Positions 54,151 through 64,000 of a stretch of DNA of 64,000 bases are shown in pieces. The translations under genes and the position numbers were made by a program. The stretch comes from Strigamia acuminata (lineage: Eukaryota > Arthropoda > Chilopoda > Geophilomorpha > Linotaeniidae), in the NCBI GenBank assembly GCA_949358305.1, contig OX442323.1, positions 7,006,001 through 7,070,000 on the forward strand, read 5' to 3'. Position 1 is the first letter of the stretch. Each line of letters begins with the position of its first letter. The notes under the pieces were generated by a model. The model worked only from the letters and a program-made list of their open reading frames with translations, made no database searches and had not been told where the DNA came from.

Positions 54151-57100
54151 TTAATATTTGTTGGATGATTGTTGAGCCGCATTTGATCCCACATTGACTG
54201 TGTAACTGCTGCTACTCGAACTCGCTTGACCTCCATTGGCACCGTAACTTGTGGCGCTAGCTTGACCATTTCCATTGCTATGACCGTTACCATTTCCACC
54301 ATAACCACCAGCGCTAGCTTGACCATTTCCATTGCTGTGACCATTACCATTACCACCATAACCACCAGCGCTAGCTTGGCCGTTACTATCTCCGTTTCCA
54401 TAAAACATTTGGAAAGACATTGAGCCTGCGTATGCTCCTTCAGTTGAAGCTCCATTTCCTCCATAACTAGCTGAAGATTGTCCATTTCCATTTCCTCCAT
54501 GATGACCAGCAGATGCTTGTCCATTACCATTACCGTTTCCACCATAACCACCAGCAGATGCTTGTCCATTACCATTTCCACCATAACCACCAGCAGATGC
54601 TTGTCCATTTCCATTACCATTTCCACCATAACCACCAGCAGATGCTTGTCCATTACCATTTCCACCATGATGACCAGCAGATGCTTGTCCATTACCATTA
54701 CCATTTCCACCATAACCACCAGCAGATGCTTGCCCATTGCTTGCATAAATGGTTGAAGATTGGTGAGCAGCTGATTGACCATTGCCATTTCCTCCATACC
54801 CGCCAGCGGAAGCCTGGCCATTGCCGTTTGTTCCATAGCCAGATTCAGACTTCACTATTTGACTGAATGAACTGCTGAATTTGGATTGTTTTCCACTTGA
54901 AGATTGTCCATTGCTTCCATAACTGGCTGAAGATTGGTGAGAAGCTGATTGCCCATTGCCATTTCCACCATAACCACCAGCAGATGCTTGCCCATTGCCA
55001 TTTCCACCATAACTACCAGCAGATGCTTGCCCATTGCCATTTCCACCATAACCACCAGCAGATGCTTGCCCATTGCCATTGCCCCCATAACCACCAGCAG
55101 ATGCTTGCCCATTGCTTCCATAACTGGCTGAAGATTGGTGAGAAGCTGATTGCCCATTGCTTCCATAACTGGCTGAAGATTGGTGAGAAGCTGATTGCCC
55201 ATTGCCATTTCCCCCATAACCACCAGCTGATGCTTGCCCATTGCTTCCATAACTGGCTGACGATTGGTGAGAAACTGATTGGCCATTGCCATTGCCATTT
55301 CCTCCATAACCACCAGCAGATGCTTGCCCATTGCTTCCATAACTGGCTGAAGATTGGTGAGAAGCTGATTGGCCATTGCCATTTCCTCCATAACCCCCTG
55401 CAGATGCATGCCCATTTCCATTACCACCATGTCCACCAGCTGATGCATGTCCATTTCCATTTCCACCATAGCTTCCAGCAGATGCTTGACCATTGCTAGC
55501 TGAAGACATTACAGTTTGGCTAAATGAACTGCTAAATTTGGATTGTTTACCATTGCTGGCATGTCCATTAGCAGATGCCTGACCATTGCTTGCATATCCA
55601 GCAGATGATTGGCCATTGCTACCATAACTACCACCATTGCTGCTAAGTTTAGCTGCTGAGCTAAAACCATTACCATTTCCTCCGTAACCTCCAGATGATG
55701 CTTGTCCATTTCCATTTTTACTATATCCTGAAGATTGTGCACTGCTGCTGTATGCAGCTGATGCTGACTGCGAACTGCTTACATGTTTTCCAGCTGAAGC
55801 TTGGCCATTACCATTGCTTGCATAACCTCCTGCAGAAGCATGGCCATTGCCATTGCTTCCATAACTTGCAGAAGCTTGGCCATTGCCATTGCTTTTGTAA
55901 CCTGCAGATGCTTGGCCATTGCCATTGCTTTTGTAACCTGCAGAAGCTTGTCCATTGCCATGACTGGCAGCTGAAGCATGCCCATTGCCATTGCTTCCAT
56001 AACCTACAGATGATTGTCCATTGCCATTGCTTCTGTAACCTGCAGATGATTGTCCATTGCCATTGCTTCTGTAACCTGCAGATGATTGTCCATTGCCATT
56101 GCTTCCATAACCTCCTGCAGCAGCTTGCCCATTTTTACTTCTGTGGCCACCACCATTGCTAACGAGTTTAGCTGCTGAACTAACTCCATTGCTGTATCGT
56201 CCAGATGATGCTTGTCCATTACCACCATATGACGCTAGAGCGCTTTGAGCATCATCAGTATAACCAGTTTGAAGGCTAATAGTGTACTTTCCTGAGTCTA
56301 CTTGACCATTTCCTCCGTAGCTTGCCGCTGAAGCTTGACCATTTCCATATCGTCCAGATGAGGCCTGTCCATTGCTACTGTAACCATTGACAGAGGCTTG
56401 TCCATTACCATTGCTTCCATAAGCAGCAGCTGAGGAGTGTCCATTTCCACCATGACCGCCAGCTGAAGAGTGTCCATTCCCATTGCTTCCATAAGCAGCA
56501 GATGAAGCCTGACCATTTCCATTGCTTCCATAAGCAGCAGATGAAGCCTGACCATTTCCATTGCTTCCATAAGCAGCAGACGAAGCCTGACCATTTCTAT
56601 TGCTTCCATAAGCAGCAGCTGAGGAGTGCCCATTCCCATTTCCACCATGACCTCCAGCTGAAGAGTGTCCATTCCCATTACCTCCATAACCTCCAGCTGA
56701 AGCTTGTCCATTTCCATTGCTTCCATAAGCAGCAACTGAAGCTTGACCATTTCCATTGCTTCCATAAGCAGCAGCTGTGGACTGTCCATTTCCACCATGA
56801 CCTCCATTGCCATTTCCACCGTAACTTCCAGCTGAAGCCTGTCCGTTACTGCCATGACCAGAGGCTTGTACGGTTTGACTGAAACTACTGCTGAATTTAG
56901 ATTGCTTTCCATTGCTGCTTGATTGACTGCCATATCTTCCTGCACTAGCTTGCCCATTACCATTTCCTCCATACCCACCTGCACTAGCTTGGCCATTGCC
57001 ATTTCCTCCATACCCACCTGCACTAGCTTGGCCATTGCCATTTCCTCCATGACCTCCTGCACTAGCATGGCCATTGCCATTACCTCCATGACCTCCTGCA

Positions 57101-58311
57101 CTAGCATGGCCATTGCCATTACCTCCATACCCTCCTGCGCTAGCTTGGCCATTGCTGGTGACTGCATATCTTGCTGAACTAGCTTGCCCATTACCTCCAT
57201 AACCTGCAGAGGCTTGGCCATTACCATTACTAGTGTAGCCATTTGAAGATGCTTGAATACGGCCGTTGGAACCGCCATAGCTACCAGCAGCTGCAGCTCC
57301 ATTGGAAGAAGACTGGGTTTGATAGGATGAGGACACTTGGTCATTTCTTTCTTGGTAACCATTTGATGACACTTTAAATGCTGCAGTGTCACCATTTCCA
57401 TTGTAACTGGCTGCTACAGTTGCCAGTTCATTTCCATTTTCTCCATAACCTCCAGCTGAAGCAGCCCCATTTCCATTTCCTCCATAACCTTCAACAGAAG
57501 CAACCCCATTACCATTTCCCCCATAACCACCAGCAGATGCTTGTCCATTGCCATTGCCACCATAACCACCTGCTGAAGCGGCACCATAACCACCATTGCT
57601 ACTGTCACCAGTGTAACTACTGTATGCAGAAAACACTTGGCCAATATCAGCATTGAGGCTGTAGAAACTTGCTGATTGCTCACAGTCAACATTGTAATAC
57701 CAATCACACACAAAGTATTTCTGATTGAAAATTGAACCATTAGGGCAGAGGAAATTGTCCATGTGATTATTTGCTTGGCAAATATGGAAAACCTTTTCCA
57801 AAAGACAAAAATATATATTCTTTTAGTTTAATTTCTAATTAATTTTTTGCAAAAAGTCGGCTTACCTGACATCTTGATTCAATGTCACTGTAATAACCAG
57901 GGAAAGCTTGGCTCTCACAGCTGAAGCTTGTGTATGGGACATCGGAGAACACGGGATAATCTTGTCCGGCTACGCCTGGAATTTCATCTCCATGCATTTC
58001 ATTGTCTTGGATAAAATGAAATGGGTCGATGAAACTAAAATCATTCTGCTCTCCATTTCCGTAGCCTCCTTCCAATTCTGCAACTCCATTTCCCCCGTAA
58101 CCTCCACCGTTACTGAGTTCAAGAGCTTCTGGTACACCGTATCCATTACCATTCGCTGCACCAGCAGCATCATATTGTCTTTTAGTCTAACCAAATAGAT
58201 AAAAATCAATAATACGTCTCATTGAGTAAAGTCAAAATCTGTACATACTTTGGCACTAGAGCATGTGGACAAGAAAGCTAATAGAATCGTCCCGATGAAA
58301 ATGGCTTGCAT
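54151..58311 (-). CDS. Gene J: secreted Gly/Asn/Ser-rich protein with N-terminal CBM14 domain, 1341 aa
   Basis: A three-exon coding model (58249-58311, 57866-58186, 54151-57792) gives 1341 aa. Signal peptide MQAIFIGTILLAFLSTCSSA, then KTKRQ and a Gly/Asn linker, then GVAGQDYP. CBM14 cysteines lie at 111-165, split after RCQ in phase 0; the aromatic motif is D-W-Y-Y-N-V-D-C. The last exon continues for over 1150 residues of repeats such as GQASAGGYGGNGN, HQSSASYGSNG, GQSSAGYRSNGN and AAYGSNGNG, interrupted about every 200-300 residues by a conserved SKFSSSFSQTV block. It ends SSNKY. The layout is like a silk or glycine-rich cuticle protein tethered to chitin at its N-terminus. Strong antisense frames are shadows of the repeats. 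A non-coding first exon lies near 58.9 kb. Confidence 0.88.
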
Positions 58312-58570
58312 TTTTGCTGGAGATCCTGGAAAATAAAATTAATATGTCAGGTGTGAATAGAAGAGCAAGATGCCCAGTCATTGACCCTTTCTTTTCCGCA
58401 ATTAAAAATATTAGACGAATGCCTCTAGGCTATGGCTACAATTATACATTTAAAATTAATTTGTATAAATTCCTCTAATAAAATCTAAACCTGGAATTTG
58501 AGTTCGTTTTTTTTGTCACATAAAATGACCAAAGTTCAATAAAAACATGCAATTGTTGCAATTGTGCAGG

Positions 58571-58738
58571 TGTTTTAAGCATAGTAAGACAGTTCTGTTG
58601 TATGGGAATCGGTGTTTTAAGCATGGTATGGTCGTTATATTGTACGGGAATCGGTGTTTTAAGCATGGTATGGTCGTTCTATTGCACGGGAATCGGTGTT
58701 TTAAGCGTGGTATGGCCGTTCTATTCTATGGGAATCGC
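58571..58738. repeat. 42-bp minisatellite in the 5' intron of gene J
   Basis: Four copies of a 42-bp unit beginning tgttttaagcatggtatggt and ending gggaatcgg, with a few differences between copies. It lies in the intron between the non-coding first exon and the start codon of gene J. Confidence 0.88.
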
Positions 58739-58856
58739 ACAGCGGCAGAATGCTGCCAAAATATTAAAGCAAGAGCTGGCTTTCCTGCCTAACTCGTAAG
58801 CGAACATTGCGAAAGTTCACTGAATTAGAGAACGAAGTAAAGTAGTGTGGTCTCAC

Positions 58857-58934
58857 CTGTGCAATGTCTGATGTTACTGCTACGGTTCCAACTAGATTGT
58901 GAGTGATGCCATTACGTGAGGAGCCTTTTATATA
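58857..58934 (-). promoter_or_regulatory. TATA box and non-coding first exon of gene J
   Basis: TATATAAA on the minus strand (58927-58934), followed by a short candidate exon that ends at an ACAG|GTGAGA donor (about 58857). An acceptor (TTTTCCAG) lies just before the coding exon, about 15 bases upstream of the ATG at 58311. This places the promoter about 600 bp upstream of the coding sequence. Confidence 0.6.
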
Positions 58935-58959
58935 GTAGGCTGAGCATCAGTAGGCGGGG

Positions 58960-61900
58960 AAAAGCCGTTGTGGAATCGGGGCATCCGACAAGTGGACGTG
59001 AGGCGGACGGCGCCCCAAAGAAAAGAACATCTGACACACTTTCTCTCGGGAGGGCTCATTGCTTATGGATGTAGCTCGCTGGCCGAGCGCCTCTTTCGCC
59101 GTTCAGACCGTCGTGGGTCATTACAGATTCCAACCCATATCTGAAAATAAAGCAAAGGGTTCAAAGTATTTTATCTTTCTTGTCTGCAATGCTTTGATTA
59201 AGCCATTCCAGGGTTAATTTGATGACTTGAGTTGATAAATACATTTTTTTAAATATTTTTTTTTTGCGTTAAAAAGGCGGAAGTAAAGGATGGTTCTGAT
59301 GGGACTAATAACAATTGTAGCACTGTTGTAATTTTTTTTTTTAAAATCAGATTATTACATTTTTTTGTTGATGTCTGTGTTGGATTTTTTGAGCTTCCGT
59401 GTGCTGAAACTCGTTTTAAAACCCACACATTTGATGATATATTGACTAATGGTGGCCGAACTCGTTGACATGTTTATTTATTTTTTCTAAAATGATTTTC
59501 TGTTTTATTTTTTCGTGGTGACATTTCGTTCCAATTTTTATTTTTAAATTTGTATTTTTTATTTATTTTATTTATTTTATTTTTTTTAAATTAAATCAAG
59601 CCTGTGTCGAATCGATGCAGCATGAGCTGCAATTGGGCAAGAATTTTCATATATTTTAAGTACATAACTGAAGATTAATCTGGGGAAAAAACGAGGGCTT
59701 TGTACTGCGAGTTTGTGGTTTTGTCTTAATTTTTTTTACTGATGATGCAGCGCGTTTGCGAGTTGATAAACCAGCTCAGTCTTGGACAGAGATTACTGTG
59801 GGAACAAAATACGAATTCTCATCTCCCTCCACCCAATTTTTCCTTAAGCCGCAGGCTCACGCATGCAACTTGTTTCCACACATTTTTTAACTAAAACAAA
59901 CAAAAAATTATTGTCTAGGATGGAATTATGAGACGAAAAAATTGTGAAATGAACAAATTAATGTCTGTAATTGTATAAACTAGGGCAGTGAGTGGACAAA
60001 TCAGACCTTTCTCATCCCAACATCAAGTAATGGGATGAGAAATTGTGAGTTGTGCAATTTGGGTGTGGTTAAGATGGGAAGTGCACTTTTTAGTGTGAAA
60101 TTGGACCATAATTTTGTATAGTTTAATTTTTATGTAAAAAAATGGATCAGGTGGTTTTAGCTGACCAAATAGAGTGAGTTTGGTTGAGGGGCAACTTGAT
60201 AATCATGCAGATAAGTCTCTTTTATGTCTACTCATGCGTTTTGCATTGAAATTTTGATTTTGCTGACATAAATTTTTTTTTTATAAAATCTGGATTTTTT
60301 TTTATTGTTTTCAAAAAATATGAAAAATAATTTTTTTTTTAATATTGAAATTGATTGATGCTAATAACACGATTTAATTATTTTTTTATGTTTTATTTTT
60401 TTAATTTGTGCATAATGGGATTTGATATTGGTTGAAAGAAATTAGAAAAGCAGAATTGTTTTTTTTTTTTTTAGATTTTTGTTCTGATTTAATTAGAATT
60501 TTCTTCGATTCACTAATTACGGCAATAAAATTGGGAGGAAAAATAGGATAAACATATTAGGTGTGCTCGATTCACCCTCAGTTGTCATTTAATTCATTTT
60601 TTATTTCCTCATATTTTTTTTTTTATGTGTATAATGTTTACTTTTATTTTCCAAAACATGATGTAATCAAACATGGCTGAGTTATTGTGAATCGTGACGG
60701 ACGTCTGAAAGTTATGACCGAACAACATGGAAAATAAATTTCGACCGTTCACTATTAAAACTTGAAAAATTGTATAGTTAACAAGTAGCACTCGATTTTT
60801 GCATGATTTAACAAATTTATGGTGATGGAAAATGGAAATAAATATATAAAAAATTAAATTTAAGTGAAATATTTTTTTAAAATATTTTTTTTTTTTAAAT
60901 TTAAATTTTTTTTTTATTTATTAATAGTTGATGGTGGATATTTATCATCGATCAAGAGACGGCAAGGAAAACAAGGTATTTAATTATTTATCATTTAATA
61001 AGTCGATCTGGGACGGTATCGTGCAACGTCTAACTTTCGTTCTTGATTAATGAATAACATTCTTGGTTAATGTTCCACGGTAGACCGCCCAGGTCAATTT
61101 ATTTTAATTTCTTATTTTTTTAAATTATGAAAACTGCTAGTTTCATGCTGAAAATCGGTCGTTTCAATTTAAAATTTGTTCGAGCGATTAATGACGTAAA
61201 CAAAGGGTTATTGAGGTTTGGGCCTGATGATGTAAGAAAAATGGCAGTTTTCTTGATTTTTGAGTTTATTTGAGGATGTAACGGAGATTTGTCGTTGACT
61301 CGGTAATATTTATGTGCTAAATGTCGACAAAGTGAGTTTTTATGTGCGTTAGTTTGAGATTTAATACGACGAGTTAATAAAAAAAAGGATTTTTTTGAGT
61401 GGAATTTACGAGATCACGTTTTGAACAGTTTTGTCGCCCAAGGTGTGAATTTTTATGGAAAGTCTAAAATTGTGATTGCACGTGCCAATTTTTTTAAAAA
61501 ATCGGTCGTGACCGATCGAAATTGAGATGTAATTGGGATGAAATGATCTGATTTGGCGATTTGCAGTTGATCTCTTTTATTTTATTGATCTGGTGTTTTG
61601 TCCCCATCTTTAAATTATATCAAAATATTTTGGAAATAATATAAATATATATATTTTTTTTGTTGGTTGTTAAACCAGTTTGGATCCACCAACGATAAAG
61701 AGTAATTTGTAGCTTTAGTCCTCGATTTATGAATGACTTTTTAAAAAAATTATTTTATTGCACATTTCAGTTTTAAAATGTTATTTAAGTTATTTAACTG
61801 TGTCCAAAATGCTTTTTTACGAGTTTTTTGTTTGTTTTTATGACCGTTTTAGTGTTTTATGCTTAAAACGGAGATAAAACGCAGATAAAACGCGGAAAAT

Positions 61901-62924
61901 TGATGAAATTGCGAATTCCAAATCCAAAATTCGCGAGTTTGCACGCCGAAATTATTTATTGCCTAAGACAACACTTAAATTTAAATTTAAATAATTAAAA
62001 TTTATTTTTTGCTGCTTGAAAATAATTTCAGTCGTTTCCGAATTGTTTAACCCTTGCGACACGCATACAAATGAATCTTGTGCAAGAATCCCAATTTTTT
62101 TTTCTCTCCACTTGAATTGCCTCTATTTAGGTTAGGACAATGTGATTTGTGTGGAGATGAATTTCTAATCCAAACCCATTCTTTAATTAACCGGGCGGTT
62201 TCCAAACTGGTTCATCATTGGACACATAAGGCGACATTGGAGGCAGGAAATTGCGCGAGTGAGAGTGAGGTCAAGTGGGATTAAACGACCGAATTCACCC
62301 GCTAAGAATTGTTCCAAAAAATATATCAACAAAATTACGTATGGTAATGACATCGTTGATAGAGATCTGATGGAAAAAAGAAAACTAGGACCTGGTATTG
62401 GGATTGTCTTTGTTCAAACTACTGAGAACTCATTGGAATTAAGGGTGTGGGCCCTGTGATGGAATTTTTGATGTTTTTTAATTTTTTTGCGATTTTTGGA
62501 GAGAAAAAAATGTAATTTGTAGGAAATAATGTGAGAGGAGCTAGGAAAGGTCAGTGTGGGGATGGCAACAATGGTTTGTTGGGAAACAATGGCTGGTTTG
62601 TTTTGTTTTTAACAATGCGATCTCAATTTTTAATGTTGTAAGTTGGGCTTTCCTGGAGAGTTTAATGTGCCATTAAAAAATGAATGTAAATTGAATTTTT
62701 CGGTTTTTCGTTTTTTATTTTTTATTTTTTATTTTGTTCCAGTTTTTAGTTTTATTTTGCTGTCAAGATGACGAGAAGTTGCTGTGAGCGAGGGAAATAG
62801 CAAGGTGGTGATTTATAATTGAGTTTAACATTTATTTTTAATGGCTGACAGGGGCGGATACAGGGGGAGGGCATGGGGACCATGGCCAGCAGATTCATAT
62901 ACATTTGATTGGATTGAGAATTGA
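58960..62924. other. Gene-free stretch upstream of gene J
   Basis: The first 200 bp are GC-richer and probably promoter-proximal. The rest is AT-rich with long T and A tracts and a few short open frames without codon structure or family resemblance. I see no gene, RNA gene or clear mobile element. Confidence 0.5.
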
Positions 62925-63290
62925 TTTTTGGGACCGAAAATTTATTTTTTGGAACCGAAAAATCAATTTTTGGACCAAAAAATCAATTTTTAGACCAAAA
63001 AATTAATTTTTGGACCAAAAAATCACTTTTTGGACCAAAAAATCACTTTTTGGACCAAAAAATCACTTTTTGGACCAAAAAATCACTTTTTGGACCAAAA
63101 AATCACTTTTTGGACAGAAAATTGTTTTTTTTTTTAACTGAAAATTCATTTTTTAAACCGAAAAAATACTTTTTAAACCAAAAAAACACTTTTTGAATCG
63201 AAAATTTATTTCTTTGGGCCAAAATGTTTTTTTTTTGGACCAGAAATTTTTCTTTTGCACTAAAAGTTCACCAAAAAGTTTTTTTTTTTT
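62925..63290. repeat. 20-bp satellite cactttttggaccaaaaaat
   Basis: About ten close copies of a 20-bp unit (62930-63110), then degenerate copies to about 63290. The unit contains ttttggaccaaaa, a near-palindrome. The short open frame across it is a by-product. Confidence 0.9.
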
Positions 63291-63611
63291 TAATTTTCAA
63301 TTTTTGTTTGTGAAAAATGTACCAAAATGGCCATCCCCTTGTACGATTTCTGGATCCATCTTTGATCACTGATAAGATCTTTTAAATCTTGCATCAGTTC
63401 TAGAAAAAAGGCACAAGTCAAGTTTGAGGAATCACTAGGTCACCCTCAGAAAGGATGGTCATTGGATCCATCGGGGTCAGTTGTGCAAAGAGTGGAAACA
63501 AACAATAAGACAATTTTTTTAGCATCAACGAAATTTTTTTTCTTCTCTTGTTTCATTAGTTTATTCAGGAGGAGTGGAAATATTTCTCATCTCTTTGATA
63601 TTTAAAAGTTA

Positions 63612-63920
63612 ATGGACCTTCACAATGTATTACTTTATTGTGAAATTTGCATTCTCTTAATGCTAATTCTTCCTATTTTCTTCAACAGCGTTTTTCACTT
63701 CTTCCTGCAAGATATGAATCTATTTTCATTTTTATTTCCTATTTATTTATTTGTCATTTTTGGTGTTGCACACACTTTTTTCCATTTTTCTGTGGCCACA
63801 TTTGGTCCACTTTCAAGGATTCATTCACCTTTTTACAACATTTTATTTGATGTCCTGTATTTAGTTTCTGCGGTTCAGACAACCGTAGGATTTTTAACAA
63901 ATTTGAGAAAATTTAATTGA
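63612..63920 (+). CDS. Possible small hydrophobic protein frame, 102 aa
   Basis: An ATG-started plus-strand frame has two or three hydrophobic stretches (VLLYCEICILLMLILPIFF; FSFLFPIYLFVIFGVAHTFF; FDVLYLVSAVQTTVGFL). It is T-rich DNA, so hydrophobic residues are expected by chance, and no splice sites or family support it. I list it only as the best frame in an otherwise empty end. Confidence 0.15.
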   Translation: MDLHNVLLYCEICILLMLILPIFFNSVFHFFLQDMNLFSFLFPIYLFVIFGVAHTFFHFSVATFGPLSRIHSPFYNILFDVLYLVSAVQTTVGFLTNLRKFN

Positions 63921-63965
63921 TGGCTTTAACTGTCATTAGTGTTGAGTTGTGTAATGTTAATTAAA

Positions 63966-64000
63966 ATGTAAAAGGTGTCCCAAAATTAACGCAAGATTTG
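63966..64000. mobile_element. Possible end of a mariner-like element, cut by the window
   Basis: The last bases read aaaaggtgtcccaaaattaa then cgcaagatttg, which recalls mariner-type terminal repeats of the ggtgtcccaaaa form. The rest is outside the window. Confidence 0.3.

Noticed and set aside
54478-57656. Multiple plus-strand frames opposite gene J (Ser/Ile/Thr or His/Asn-rich)
   Set aside because: Shadows of the Gly/Asn/Ser repeats; the minus strand has a signal peptide, CBM14 domain and splice sites.

Overview
This is arthropod genomic DNA: AT-rich, intron-containing, and dominated by secreted proteins that each carry one chitin-binding type-2 (peritrophin-A/CBM14) domain. I cannot resolve the order from the sequence. 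Eight CBM14 gene copies (seven different genes, A-E, G, I and J below, with A present twice) plus truncated pieces of one more lie almost entirely on the minus strand. They share one design: a short signal-peptide exon, a middle exon that ends just after the second domain cysteine (C-Q or C-K), a phase-0 intron inside the domain, and a last exon opening V-x-H-x-C. A G-x-x-G-x-D-Y-P motif precedes the domain in most of them. Around this constant cassette the rest of each protein is a different, often huge, low-complexity sequence: Pro/Gln/His (gene A), Pro (D), His/Pro/Gln/Glu (C, 1952 aa) and Gly/Asn/Ser (J, 1341 aa). This fits a cluster of single-domain cuticular proteins analogous to peritrophins (CPAP1-like) in which one chitin anchor has been joined to different disordered polymers. 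Exon joins were deduced by eye from splice signals and reading phase.

Layout. 1-14778: tandem array of an identical 6684-bp unit (two full units, 1411-8094 and 8095-14778, plus the right end of another at 1-1410). Each unit holds a 5'-truncated plus-strand Gly/Asn/His-rich exon, a full gene A on the minus strand and a satellite-rich spacer. 14747-15637: gene B, whose 3' end contains the array breakpoint. 15640-20160: satellites and inverted-repeat elements. 20163-26981: gene C. 28193-29832: gene D. 31144-31672: gene E. 32038-37618: a complete, apparently very young Ty3/gypsy LTR retrotransposon with identical 275-bp LTRs and one uninterrupted gag-pol frame. 38816-39527: gene G. 40579-41291: gene H, a four-exon plus-strand gene for a small secreted protein without a CBM14 domain. 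43217-46082: gene I. 46.3-54.1 kb: gene-free, with several short TA-flanked elements and a 1322-bp foldback element with a perfect 9-bp target duplication. 54151-58311 (non-coding first exon near 58.9 kb): gene J. 58.9-64 kb: no convincing gene.

Most of the CBM14 genes have a TATATAA-type TATA box upstream, as expected for strongly and stage-specifically expressed cuticle genes. The proteins would be secreted through the epidermis and bind chitin through the shared domain, while the repeats set mechanical, hydration or cross-linking properties. That last step is inference.
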